Origin: Lunularia cruciata
Lineage: Eukaryota > Streptophyta > Marchantiopsida > Lunulariales > Lunulariaceae
DNA: 64,000 nucleotides
Assembly: GCA_948567375.1 (NCBI GenBank)
Contig: OX419755.1
Coordinates: forward strand, 1,369,001-1,433,000
Direction of reading: 5' to 3'
Translations under genes and position numbers: made by a program
The notes under the pieces: generated by a model
What the model was told of the DNA's origin: nothing
The model's database searches: none
What the model saw: the letters and a program-made list of their open reading frames with translations, nothing else
In this document: piece after piece, positions 50,697 to 62,825 of the stretch
Layout: each line of letters opens with the position of its first letter
Numbering within the stretch: the first letter of the stretch is position 1

Positions 50697-51948
50697 GTCA
50701 TGCTTATGAGGAGCTAGGATATTTTGGAGTAAAGCGTACATATAGCTTACTCCCCAGTCATTATTGGTGGCGCGGTATGCAGATTGAGGTACAGCAGTTT
50801 GTTGCCAGATGTGTGCTTTGTGACCGTGTTAGAGCATCATTCAATGCTCCTACGCCACAGTTACACCTATTACCTATCATGGGATTGGGTTACCATTGGA
50901 GTTTGGACTTTGCTAGACCTTTACCATTGACTATGAGACATCATCGGTATGTTTTGGTGATGGTGGAGCACTTCTCCAAGTGGATTGAGTTGGTGGCACT
51001 TCTTGACAAGTCTAGTGAAGGGACAGCTTACTTGTTCCTAGATCAAGTTCTTAGTCATTTTGGTGCACCAATTGAGGTTTTACTGATCAAGGTACAGAGT
51101 TCTTGGGGGAGTTTCAGTTCTTGTGTGACAAGGCTTTGATTGATCATCATACTACCTCCCAAGATCACCCTGAGGTAGATGGCTTAGCAGAGAGAGTGGT
51201 CTTGACAATGAAGAGAGGATTGCAAAAGTATGGTTTGAAGAGAGGCCACTTGGAGATTGGGAAGGTACCTTACCCGTTACCTTGGTTGGCCATGGGCTAT
51301 CAGTTAAGCCAACAAGCCTCCTTAGCATCCTTCTCTTTGTACTTTCTACTCTATGGACAAGATCTAGATTTACTTGCAGCCATTTGTCAAGATGCTACTA
51401 TAGTTTTGGACTTGGATGATCCGGATGTGTGGATGAGTGCATGTTCTCAATGGGTAAAGATCTTTTGGAGAGGGATGCCGATGGCCTTTGAGAACTTGGC
51501 AATTGCTCAACATAGAGATACCTTACACTATGCTACCATTTGTAGGAGGAGGTTATAGACCCCTGATCCATTAATTATATCCAAGAGATTATGTATATCT
51601 ATAGCAAACAACACCAACCACACTTGATGTTTTGATAGGCTGTACTATCTTGAGAGTGTGTGAGGTTTTGCCATCTAGAGTCCTTTGTTGGAAGGACATG
51701 ATGGTGTTGTTTGGAAGGATCATGTGCACAATTGTGCGCCACGCCACCTCCCAAACATTGATGGTACTATGGACCCAAGCTTGGCACTTATACGTGCAAG
51801 CTTGAGGTGTATGTTATGTGGCTTTTCTTGTGGAGCTGCTACTATGTTAGTGTGTGATAGTTGTTCGAGAGGATGGCACATGGCATGTATGACTCCTTTC
51901 CTCACAGTGGTTCCTAAGGGACAATGGTTATGTCCTAGATGTACTTGA
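50697..51948 (+). pseudogene. A4: integrase with intact PHD finger
   Basis: This begins within the integrase zinc domain (HAYEELGYFGVKRTYSLLPS, then CVLCDRV) with CAG codons where A1 has TAG. The core keeps WSLDF, TDQGTEF (after a two-base deletion near 51080) and PEVDGLAERV, so all three acidic residues are retained. Frameshifts follow near 51110 and 51560. The PHD finger at 51808-51942 is complete: CMLC, CDSC, RGWHMAC and QWLCPRC, with C-x2-C, x4-H-x2-C and a Trp two residues before the seventh ligand. It ends TGA at 51946. Confidence 0.85.
51808..51942 (+). other. PHD finger domain, intact copy (A4)
   Basis: This is the best copy of the family's C-terminal domain, with all eight zinc ligands of the C4HC3 pattern and about 45 residues. 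PHD fingers bind histone H3 N-terminal tails. I cannot see from sequence which modification state would be read; no obvious aromatic cage can be asserted. Confidence 0.88.
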
Positions 51949-52117
51949 CCTATAGCTAGTTCATCCTTTATATAGTATAGATTGCAAACATGCGACTAAC
52001 AATGGGGCTCCATAGCACCTGGCCTTTTGATCATTGCGCATCATAAGGTATACCATATACTTAGAGTAGATGGCTATTTGGGAGTTAGAGGGAACTAACC
52101 ACTAGCTACGGGGCAAT

Positions 52118-52755
52118 TGTGGCACTTTAGAGTCTATGTTTGACTTATGTGTGAGTTGTGCTTCAATAGTGTATGTTGTGTAGCGATGTGTATACTCACA
52201 ACAGCTGTAATGCCATTTGTAGTGTTGCATCTAGATTGCTCAGACATTGGAGTTGCAGTGATAGTAGTTAGAGGTATTCAGCAATTTCCCATAGACTACT
52301 TTCCGATGGTCAGATTGCATGTTCAGGGTACTGACTTCACGGTGGGGCCCATCATCACTTTGCACCGTCCACACCATCAAGTATGCCATTAGTGGGACCA
52401 TTAGGGTTTTAGACCTAGCTCAAGTCCATGGGTATACTTTTGAAGTGCAGCTCCAGAGAGCTCACTTCTCTGATGTTGAGCCTTTGAGTTCTTGGCTATG
52501 GTGGACAGAGACCGGCAAGCATCACTTGGATTCTCTTAGCTAGAGGCGTGTGGCTTGACTATAATTAGTGCCTAGTTGTTGGCAGTTTATAGATTGACAG
52601 ATCAAGTATTGATGAGAGTTTAGTTGATTTTAGAGTGGTAACCATCTGATTATTGTGGCACTTTAGTCTTGTATGACTTCTGTGTGAGTTGTGCTTCTAT
52701 AGTGTATGATGTTGACAACAATGTATGTTGTGTAGTGATGTATATATGCATGACA
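52118..52755 (+). repeat. 3' LTR of A4
   Basis: This starts TGTGGCACTTTAG after GCTACGGGGCAAT and ends near GCATGACA, with the terminal repeat of its first part at about 52654-52755. It is slightly shorter than in A1 and A3. Confidence 0.82.
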
Positions 52756-53526
52756 TACTCTCATATTTTCTAGTTTATTTTAGACAATGTATGTCCATTG
52801 CTCTACAAAGGGCAATGGTTGGTGCAATCCATAGGAGAGCAATCACACTAGGTGATGCTTCTTTGGATGCTCGAGTTGTTTGTAGACCATAAATTGCATT
52901 TAGATATCCTAGGTGCAGTAGGGTAGATTTCCTATATTGACTCTACTAGGGCTTAGCCTCATTTTACCTATTTTGTCTCACTCTTGTATAGCTTGATGGA
53001 GTCTTCCCATCCTTTGTGTTTCCTATGTGGTTGCCTCTTTTGTACTTATGTTGCCTTGTATCACTTCTTCCTCATTGACAAGTAGATCCTAAAGAGGGGA
53101 TCTTTATTTGCAATGGTTCACTTTAGAGCTCTCTTATCTACTATTTTGGCCATACCAAGTGTATATTTCTCTCCTTTGGAAATGATACACATGTTTTAGG
53201 CGCACCATAGATCCGATTAAGCAAAGCCTTTGACCACTTAACTTCCAAGCTTCATCTTGTAGGGTTGAGAGTTAAGGTGTGAAAGTGTAGATCATGGTCC
53301 ACTTCAAGTATTCTCCCTCATATCCAACTTCTAGAGAAGTGTATAACATCTATAGATAGTCTATGTATTCTTGGAATTCCAATAGAATACAAGGATTTTG
53401 TCACATAATTCTTAAACTTAGCTCTTGTAGATGATATTCTTCATGTGGATGACCTCCTTCTACTAGGAGATCCACATATTTTGGAGATCTAAATGACTCT
53501 TTGGGAGCAAAGGTGTTTCCTTATCC
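52756..53526 (+). other. No assignable gene; possible RT scraps
   Basis: A few short translated phrases, KAFDHL near 53223 and HVDDLLLLGDPHI near 53438-53476, recall RT motifs. They are too short and scattered to name an element. Otherwise unrecognised. Confidence 0.25.
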
Positions 53527-53770
53527 CTCTCTTGTTTGTCTCATTGAGATCTTCCCAATAGCACCTCTTCCATGTGGTTCTGAGCTTCATAGAGAAAGAT
53601 TTCCCAAAAATTCTCTTTGGTCAAACTTGTTTGACCAACCAAATAGGACAAGGATCAACAGATCAGCAATCCATATAATCTACATTTCCCATTAAGAAGA
53701 TCCTCTTTGCTATATAATAAAAGCAAGGTGCTCCTTTTGGGCATCAGAGATTTTTGAGAGTTCAAATTTA
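53527..53770 (+). repeat. LTR-D family fragment
   Basis: The phrases TTGTCTCATTGAGATCTTCC, TTTGGTCAAACTTGTTTGACC and GATCCTCTTTGCTATATAAT match the solo LTR-D at about 27640-27885. The TATA box is at about 53710-53720. The LTR ends are missing. Confidence 0.7.
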
Positions 53771-55837
53771 GTATTAATTCTATTAAAATAGATTTGAGGT
53801 TATTGTTACTAAAACAAGGAAAAATACGATGGTAAAATAAAAAATTTGAGGGAATCAATATGTTCAAATTTTTGTTGATGAATTATTGGATGATGGGTCT
53901 TTTGAAGAAATAACCTCCACCTTAGTTTTCCCATCCAAATGTCCAAATGCTTGTGCTTCTTTGCATCATTTGAAAGTTTTTCAAATAATAGAACCCATCA
54001 GCAATCATTGAGCAGCCAAAAGGAAGAGTACATAGCAGAGAAGTGAAGAATATATGTTGAGAAAATTTCACCAAAGTCTTAGAGTCTAGAGCACTTAGTA
54101 ATATCCATGAAAAGTAGTTTGAAAGATCTATTGCTTATACTTATATCCAAGAAAAAAATGTTATGCTCATCCCTCACTATGTACTTCCTTATGTGTAAAC
54201 CTATTACTAGTAACATCTAAGCCCTATTACTAGCACATGACATTCTTGGGAGGTTTTATGCTCTTCTCTTGGGTGAGTAAACCTTCCAATAGTAGTATTT
54301 AGCACTAGTACTAATGTATGACACTACTAGGTTTTATTCCATTTACTTATCTACAAATTTGGAATGCTCATTTTGATTCATATATATAGAAATATTATCA
54401 CCATCTCACAATTTATTGGAAATGGCTAATTGAATCCAATAAAGAAAGAACATCTTTAGTCAAATGAAAGGTCTTTTGTGTTATTATTTCAATCTTTGCT
54501 ATTTCTTCAATTTTTGCTTAGTTCCATCATTTTTATATTCCCTTGTTTATAGTTATATGTTCTTTCCCACTAGATAAAAGGAAATCAATCAAGATAAGTA
54601 ACATATATATACCTGGATTTCCCATCAAATTGAGGAGTTCTTAGACTATGGAAAAATCAAAATAGTAAATTAATTTCAAGTTTATATGCATAATCTATCT
54701 ACCTTACTTTCTTTACATCTCTAGCTAGAACTTTCTCTTGGTTATCTTCTTATATAAATCATATAAATACTTTTGTATTATTCTACCAAAACTGACTTTG
54801 TAGTATATCATGTGCATCCATTCCAAGTTGAAAGCACCACAATATTTGGAAGTAACACATTTCTAGATACATGCTTTATGTTCTTCATCTTTATAAGGGA
54901 CTTGACTTCCACTTGTTTGGAGTTTTGTAATTAGAATACAACCTTACAAACGCCTTTTTTCTATTTCTACAATCTCTTTTTACGGGTGGAATCTTTATTG
55001 AACTGTATATGTGTATATTTAGTGTATATTATTATTAATCAGATATTATCAATAACTCTTGTAAGGTCAAATTTTTATCATCACTTTCAAACATTGAACC
55101 CTTTTCTATTATGATTATTTTTTAATATATTTAAATATTCCATTCATTTAAATGCATATTTTTATTTTTTGAATCTATATTTAGGAAAGTAAAATTTAAA
55201 AGATTGACATGTGATTGAAAATTAATTGAGATTCATTTTTTACTTAAGAGTGTATTTCCTTGAGATATCTCAAAGAAAACTTTATGACAAACATCCGTAC
55301 ATAAATTTTCTATTTATTTTAGCATACAAACATGTGCATATTCAAGAAATAATATCTCTCATATCCCATGGATTCCATCTAAATTTACATGGAATAAATT
55401 ATTCTTACATGGAAAAGGAAAAAAACTTATTAAGTTTGAAATTTTCAACCCAATCCAAAGAAAAAGGTGGCTAAATCTAGACATATTTTAATTAATTAAT
55501 GTGAAAAAGATAAGGGCAAGTACATAATAATTTAGTTTCTCAAATGCTTTTTATAAATTCCAAACCTACCAGACCTAATTTTGATATATCAATTATTGTA
55601 CCAACAATGTTTCTATCATAATGATATGGTGTTTATTCTTTGTTAGTAACTGCAATAGAAGTCAAGAGACCCCCTCACCAAGTACACTTAAAATGTTTGC
55701 AAGTATTTTACACTTAAAATTTCATTTAGTTATTCCTCATGTTTTACAGATGATAGAGTGCTCTCCTTACCATGACACTATCTCCATAAACAAAGCAGAG
55801 CATTAGTGTGAAAAGTGCACATTGTTGAAGAAAGAAG
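53771..55837. other. No gene seen
   Basis: Strongly A+T-rich, with only short frames and no recognised repeat. ATATATATA-type runs occur near 54379 and 54605. Confidence 0.5.
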
Positions 55838-56165
55838 AACCCATTATTGAAAGAAAGAGGTGAAATTGGGTGTAAGAGTTGAGGATGTTGGTGGTATTTC
55901 AAAGCTTGGCAAATCAATGGTACCTTTGATTGTTGTTTCATTTCAATTGAGTGCATTGTGTGCAAAATCCCTACTCAATTTGCTACAGTTTTTTGCTAGA
56001 CCTGATGCAAAAGCATTGCTAAAAGTTCCAAAATCAGTTTTGTAGGTGTTCAATTGCACTAAAATTGGGTTTGATTGGAGCACAAGGCAATGAAATAAAG
56101 GTTGAGTGATGCAAAATTTGAAGCACTATTGTTGTTGATGAAGAAGTTATATGTTCCTAATCTAG
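55838..56165 (+). repeat. LTR-A family internal fragment
   Basis: GATGTTGGTGGTATTTCAAA, GCTTGGCAAATCAATGGTAC and GTTGAGTGATGCAAAATTTG match, in reverse complement, the A2 LTR at 29330-29600 and, more weakly, A1 7420-7480. No LTR ends visible. Confidence 0.55.
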
Positions 56166-57224
56166 GCTTGTCCTTGTACTTGGTGATGTCTCAAATCAAT
56201 AGGGGGTTTCATAAATAAAGTTACAAAAATTCATATATTTTCTAAATTGTATTTTCAAAGCCTCTAAAGTCTCTATGGGGCCACATAAAAAGTACATTTT
56301 GGCAATTACAAAGGTCCATCAAAGTTCCTTATTTTTTGCAAACTCCATAATAGGTGGTTTATAGGAAATAAGGAATATGGAGTTTATGTCAAAACATCAT
56401 AAAGTATTAATTTTAGTTTTAGGTTAATATTGGATTGACTTATTTGAAAATAAACCTTCAACTTAGACGTGGAATCTACTTGAGGCTTGTGTGTAAATAT
56501 CATGAAGAGCTCTTGATTTCTTTGCTTGAGCTCTCAATTTCTCTCTCCTTGAGCTCTCCATTTCTAGATGTTTGAGAGGGAATTCATTGGAAGGCCAATG
56601 TGTGAATATCATGAAGAGCTTTATTCTCCATGAGGTCTCAATTTCTCTTTGCTTGAGCTCTCCATTTTTAGATATTTGGTTTCTCTTCTTTATCTTTTAG
56701 TGTTGCCATGAGATGATTTATTTCTTGTTTGACTTCTCTACGGAGGAGGTGCTCCTTCAATTTCTCCTCTTCAAGAGTACCCTAATTTCTCTTCTCAAAA
56801 GCACCTTGTTGTTTAGTTTAGTGTTTCTCCAAGCTGATTATGCTCTTTATTTCTCTTCTTGAGAGCACATGGTGGAGTATGGAGGTGCCATTCTAATTTG
56901 CATGTGAGCAATTTATCAAGCATGAGAGTGTTATATCAACTTGAAAATTTGTGAATTTCACATGGTATAGATTTGAGCATGCCATGGTGTACTACCTATA
57001 AAGAACTCACAAGAAACATAAAAAGTATACAATGGAGTATCTAAAATAGATTTGGATACATATGAGGATTACTAGTTTCTCCACACTAAAAATGAAAATG
57101 AAGAGGGATTATGATATGTTTGAACTATTGCTTATGTGGTGAGGATATGCACATTTCCATATGTAATTAGAACCAATAGTTACATATCCTCATAATAGGG
57201 AATTTGTAATCAAATATTTCAAAG
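56166..57224. other. No gene seen; includes a local duplication
   Basis: No frame of note. Around 56487-56695 a segment of about 119 bases is duplicated: AATATCATGAAGAGCT, then GCTTGAGCTCTCCATTT, occur twice in the same order. Confidence 0.45.
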
Positions 57225-58255
57225 GCCTAGATGTTGGGGCTTTCAAAAGCTAACTAGAATGGATGTTGAGTCTTTTCACACATTAGTAGACCTTATAAAG
57301 GTCAAGGAGTATTTAAGAAGAACTATAGGTGGAAGCAAACATCTATGTGGATCCAAGTAGCTTTGGCTCCTGATTAATAGGGTTGTGATTGCCATATTAA
57401 AAATTATATGGAGTCAAGTGACAAGGCCAGAATAAGATAAGAGAAGGAGGATACCTATGGTTTTTCCAAAAAAAGGTTTCCTTGGTTGTGTAGATTTGGT
57501 ACATGGAACACTTTTCCTTCTTGCAACACAACCTACAATGGATTCAGAAATATATTTCAGTAGGAAGGACTCTTATTCAATAATAGGCAAGTGATTTGTG
57601 TTGATAAAAGACAAATTGTTCATTTTACATAGATGTAAGTGTATAGATGTTTCAATATGTAATTCTATTCTTTAATTCAGGTTGTGAGCAATGGATTGAG
57701 GTTTTAATATTGAAATTTTATTAACTTGCAGGTATACCTAAGTCATGCCATGACATGAGCTTGTTTGAAAAAGTCATCATTTGAAGAATGATTTGAACAA
57801 AAGAGGAGGTTGCAATAGTTTTGAGGCCAAAGAATATCTTCTAAATAATTTTGGTTATATCTCAATCCATTACCTGGTCCCAACCTTCAAGCAAGATATT
57901 ATTCATCTGATCAATACTTATTGGCAAAGACAAATTGATAAATGAGCATTGTATAATAGTATCCAAGTCTAGATTGCATTCTCTCCAAGAGTTGAGAGCT
58001 CAACTTAAAGATAGAAGTAAAAATGCATATTTTTTGGAGTGGGTTAGTGTTTGTATTATTTTACACAACTTTTGTATAGATAGATCATATGTTTGGGTAT
58101 GAGATGATGGTGGTTTAACCAAGGAAACTCAATGAGATACAAAAACAATTCTTTGAATGGGTGGAGTTTGATAGAGAGGAAAGTAGGTCAAGGGTGATGC
58201 AACATTGACTTGCTTATCATCAAAAGGAAGAGGAAGAAGAACCTGTTACTCCAAT
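57225..58255 (+). pseudogene. PIF/Harbinger-type transposase remnant
   Basis: Translated pieces in shifting frames fit the DDE_Tnp_4 (HARBI1-like) transposase in order. RMDVESFHTLVDLI (57256-57297) is the N-terminal 'R...FxxLVxxL' segment. YFSRKDSYSIIG near 57555 stands where the KDxxS...Q block lies. FEAKEYLLNNFGYISIHYLV near 57822-57880 is the EYLLADsaY block. LQELRAQLKDRSKNAYFLEW and VSVCIILHNFCID (about 57988-58080) are the C-terminal 'LHN' block. It would cut and paste a DNA transposon. No terminal inverted repeats or TTA/TAA duplications were located, and frameshifts and stops abound. Confidence 0.55.
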
Positions 58256-59814
58256 ATGAATAAAAATATCCTTGTAAAAGTGTAAATTAAAAAAATTATT
58301 GCATGTCTTATTTCTTATGTCTTTCAAGCATGTTTATCTCATATATCACATAATGCTTGTAATCCAATTTATCATGCACCAAGCACTAATAGTGGGTCAA
58401 GTTGGCATAAGTTGTACCTTGAGTCTATTGGTCATTGGTTGGCACCAATGGTTCTAGTTAGCAATGTGAGGCTTTGGATGCCTTGCAAAGGTGCTGGTTG
58501 GTGCTCTTGGTTTGGCAATTGTCAATTTCAGTCAGTGAGGTTAGCACCCATGGGCATTGAGTGTATTGTGATATGTTGTGCCACATGGTGGCATTGGTTG
58601 GTGATGGTTGTTGCTATTAATTTGAGGAATTCAAAGTTTTCAAGAAGAGATTACAAATGTTCATAATTTAGGATGTTTTGCAAGAGAGGAATGAGTTAGA
58701 AATAAGGATCACAATAGAGGAATGAGTTAGAAATAAGGATTACAAGAGAGGAGTGAGTTCAAAACAAGGAGAGAGCATCTTATAGGAGATGAGTGGGAAG
58801 AAGAGAGTATTTTGGAGGAGATCAAATTGTTCAAAGTTGAGAGAGTGTATAAAATATGGTAAAAATTTGGGGTTATCAAATGATTATTGATGGTGAGGAC
58901 ATGAAAAATACCCATGAAGGAGATTGGCTCCTTGGATTCCATACAATTGAAGAGAAGGTGACCTTCATCAAATATTCATGGTTGGAAAAAAACCAAATCT
59001 GATCATCAATTGTTGCAATTTGGAAGGTGGATCTTGATGTTCTAAGCTTGAAGATAACACTTGGTTTCCATAACCCTTGTCAAGAAGTAAGAGTTTTCTA
59101 TTCTATTCTATTTTCTTGAATCCCTATTCTTTTTTATTGATATTTCTTAGTTCTAGAACTTCAATAATCAATGCCAACCAATGCTATTCAACCCCCTCTC
59201 TCTCCAAAAAGATCCCCAATGCCACCTATTGGTGGCACCTAGTTTCATCATCTCTAGGCATTGTCTAGTGCCATCCAACACTATCTGGCACCTATAACAT
59301 GTGCCCCAATGTCAGCCAACTTTGTGCAGTGTTGTCTAGCAAATTTGGCACCTATAACTTTTACTACAATGCCAATTAGTGTTGCCTAGCATCATTCTAT
59401 GCCTTTTTATTAATTTTCTTTTTCTTTTTCTTTTTGCTAGGTTCTTGCTTGCATGAAATTTGTGTGGTCTTGGGACAACAATATTTTGAGAGGGATTGTT
59501 AGGGAGAGGTAGTTTTAACTCACTATAGAGCCAATTTGTGATGTGCTTGTAGTAGGAGGGTGGAATCCAAGAAGGAGGATATTGCTTTATAGAGCAATTT
59601 TGGATTGGTTCTCTTTGAGAGATCAGGTTAAAAAGAGGTATTTAGCAAGGCAATGTGTATATCTTATACTTAGATCATTTTTTATATGATAGGTGCACTT
59701 GTGGCATCTACCTATAACCTCAGATTGTACATGGGTGTTTGGTCTCAACATTAAGACAAAGTTGAGGGGATTTGGTGTAGAGGACTACAATTGGAGCATC
59801 ACGATATTTGTAGC
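58256..59814. other. No gene seen
   Basis: This holds only short frames. At 58683-58760 a ~32-base unit (AGAGGAATGAGTTAGAAATA...) is repeated about 2.5 times. At 59210-59400 the words TGGCACCTATAAC and AATGCCA recur loosely. Confidence 0.45.
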
Positions 59815-60298
59815 ACCAAAGCTAGTTTGCTTGGACGTTGGAGTGCTATTGTAGTCATAGTTATTTTGGTAGTTGCTCATATATTACGTGATGGTGGTCA
59901 TATTTCATGATAGGGATACTGATCACATGGTGGGACCCACCATCACTTGGACCATTCACATTGTCAGGTGTACCGTTAGGGTTAGAGACCTATGTTGAGC
60001 AGAGTGGTATACTTTCAAAGTGCAGCTCTAGAGAGCTCACTTCTTTGATGTTGAGCCTTCAAGTTCTTGACTATGGTAAATAGAGGCTGATGAGCATCAC
60101 CTAGTTTTGCTTAGCTAGAGTGGGTATGGCTTGATTGTAACCAATGCCTGATTGTTGAATGGAGAATTGAGTCCAAATTAAATTTGAATGCGATTCAAGT
60201 GGAAGAGTGAGTAGATTATTGTGGTACTTTAGAATTCATGTATATGTGAGTTGTGCTTCTATAGTGTATGATGTTGACAACAATCTATATGTGCACAA
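59815..60298 (+). repeat. LTR-A family fragment with LTR end
   Basis: From TTGGAGTGCTATTGTAGT to GTGCACAATA this follows the A1 3' LTR: GTGGGACCCACCATCACTT, CCGTTAGGGTT, TGCAGCTCTAGAGAGCTCAC, then ATTATTGTGGTACTTTAGAA (the repeated LTR start) and GTGTATGATGTTGACAAC. This is the fourth copy showing the terminal repeat. The LTR start is missing. Confidence 0.7.
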
Positions 60299-60602
60299 TA
60301 GGGGTGTGTTAGCCTTTCAAGCCATTACCAACAAGGTGGGGAATTTGTAGGGGCTGAGATATCCTAATGGGCATAGGATCAAGGTCACCTTTCTTGAGCG
60401 GATCCTCACATACTTTTTGTGGAGAGAGGATACATTCTTGGGAAAGAGGTGTCCTACTTGAGTGAGGAAGAGGAGTAGTAGGGTATTATTGATGGAGAGG
60501 ATGATGAGTGATTGATCATTTTAGTTGAGTTTTGGTAAATTGAGTTCTGGTGTATTTTTGTATGCTTTCTTTGTTGAAAAACATACAAGATATTTATTGT
60601 AT
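60299..60602. other. No gene seen
   Basis: This short stretch lies between an LTR-A fragment and element D. A plus-strand reading such as YPNGHRIKVTFLERILTYFL looks faintly protein-like but is too short to assign. Confidence 0.35.
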
Positions 60603-61196
60603 TGTAATGATCCAAGGATGGGAGACCTGAAGAGAAATGCAGAATAAGAAACACACAATTTCACACTCAATCCTCCGATGCCCCAAAGGAGCACCTTGAC
60701 TTATTATATAGCAAAGGGGACTACCTCAAAGGAAGCTCTACCCTTGGATCAGATACATGGATGGGTGACATGTGAATGATCTTTACCTTTTGATTAGTTG
60801 CATGCATGGGTGACATGTTGGTCTTGATCCTATCTGGCTGGTCAAACCACCTTTGACCAAAGGGAATCTTTAGGGAATTTTCTTGTAGGAATCTCCAAAT
60901 CCCATGAGTGAGGTACAGTTGGAAAGGTCTTGGTGAGACAAATCAGGGGGAGGCAAGGTTGGCCTTTATTTTATTGGGAAAGAATGTGCACATTTTTTAG
61001 GCCTAATTCATCCATTTAGGCCTCTAAATTTGGCTTTGAAGTTTCTAGGCTATTTTTGGCTCCTACCTTATTAGTGGAAGTCCTCTTTTGGTGACACCTC
61101 TATCTGATCTACCTAGCACATCATACATAACATCTTTCTAGATGTTACCAAGCCAATTTTCACCTCTAGCTAATATGTCTAGCTATTGGTATTACA
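60603..61196 (-). repeat. 3' LTR of chromovirus D
   Basis: In sense this begins TGTAATACCAATAGC at 61196 and ends near ATCATTACA at 60603. It is the reverse complement of the solo LTR at 27401-27982. A TATA box (TATATAATAAG) lies on the minus strand at about 60700-60710. Confidence 0.88.
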
Positions 61197-61212
61197 AACC
61201 TCTCCCCTTTTA
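61197..61212 (-). other. Chromovirus D polypurine tract
   Basis: The minus strand reads TTAAAAGGGGAGAGGTT directly before TGTAATACC. Confidence 0.85.
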
Positions 61213-61254
61213 AGACGTACGTCCTCATTGCAAATCTATTGCTCAAAATATTTC

Positions 61255-62565
61255 ACTAACATTGGTGCATTGCTCAAATTAGCTGATGGTTCCCATGTTG
61301 CCTTGTACAGGAGATACCCTTTCCAATGTACTAGATATTCCCTATGCTGTTGGCGAGTGCCCGGATGCATTTTTGGAGAATGTGTTTGACCTCATATTCC
61401 TCTACTTCATCCACAAGTGTTGAACAAGGTTGGCTTTCTGGTATGGGAGAGAAGCGAGGCGGTCGGAGAGCATATCGCCATAGTAAGGAAACATGGAGCA
61501 TTGGGTGGATCTTCATATGCGGTGGTAGCTTGAGGTGATAGGCCACTACGCCAATGCAATAAAGGATGGAAAAAGGTCCAATAAAACAAGGTTTGAGCTT
61601 ATAGAGGCCAACTAACGTGAGGTTGGTTGTTGACAGCCAAACTTGCTCCCCAACATTGAACATGTACTAGCAATGAGCATCTACATAATATTTTTGTTAA
61701 TTTTGGGCAATCTGCAACCTATTTTTGGCATGCTCTACTCCTTGTTGGATTCTAGAAACAAAAGTGTTGACAATCTCTACCTTGGTATCCATTGGACGGA
61801 TCTTCATCAAGCTCAAAGGTGTGAAAGGATGCTCTTTGTGCACGAGGAAGGATGGTGTGACTTGTGTGGATGTATTCACTGAATTGTTATATGCAAATTC
61901 CACCAATGGGAGTAAGGTCTCCCACCTTTCTTGCTCCTCTAGGGTGAAGCTCCAGAGCATGTCTTCAATAGTGTGATTATCCCACTCTATTTGTCCATTA
62001 TTTTGTGAATGGTAAGCCATTGACATGGCCAATTTGGTTTTGAAGAGACCAAGGTGTACTCAAGACAAGCTATGGTGAAAAAAGATTGCATCTAAGTACA
62101 ATTGAGCTAATTGTTGAGCAATCACATACTTGTTGGTGAGATGCTCATGAATCATTTTGCTATGGTGGTTGACAAAGACTACAATGGAGTCAAACCTTGA
62201 GGTGGTCTTGGGCAATTCACAAACCAGGTCCATGCTTACTTGTTCCTAATGTTGTGTAGGAGTAAGAAGGGTTGAAGGAGTCCTATAGGAGGTTGATTTG
62301 AAGCTTTATTTTGTTGACAGAGTAGGCAACTTCAAACCTACTCCAACACATCCTTGCTCATCTTGGGCCAATAATAATAGCATTTGGCTGCATCCAAGGT
62401 CTTGTCCACTCCTACTTGACGTACAATGGCAAAATCATGACATTCTACTAGGATGGTGGTTCTTATGGCAATGTCTTTTAGGATTCATAACCTTCCATTA
62501 TGAAAAAAAGTCCTTAGGTACTAGTGCCACCTTTGGATGATATAGCTCCTACAATCTATGGGTCA
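61255..62565 (-). pseudogene. Chromovirus D integrase and chromodomain
   Basis: The zinc-domain and early-core region is degraded (62565-62040), with frame breaks. The later core is open 62032-61697: MAMSMAYHSQNNGQIEWDNH (catalytic Glu kept as IEW; usual QTE/VN context altered) and TLLPLVEFAYNNSVNTST. The C-terminal part (61663-61331) has MFNVGEQVWLST, KLKPCFIGPF and HPMLHVSLLW. After YEVKHIL and one frameshift near 61335 the chromodomain continues as YLVHWKGYLLYKATWEP and SANLSNAP (61335-61270). The chromodomain would direct insertion to marked chromatin. Confidence 0.85.
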
Positions 62566-62825
62566 GTTTTTATAGAAGGAAGAATTCTTGGCCAAAATCA
62601 AAGGTTCATCTTGACTTCTACCACCAGATTGTTTACCATAGGCATTTAGGTAAATGCATCTGCAAGTTGCTTTTTGCCTTCCACATATGTGATTGTCATG
62701 TTGAACCTTTGTCTCCACTCTGCCAACCAAATCTATTAACAAGATAGATCTTTTTGTGTCTCTAAGTAGACTAGAGGTTTATGATCTATCTCTACTACAT
62801 ATGCCTTCTTGCCTAGATAATGCTT

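Noticed and set aside
53771..55837. Host gene exons in the A+T-rich interval
   Set aside because: Only short frames, no recognisable protein segments and no splice-linked series.
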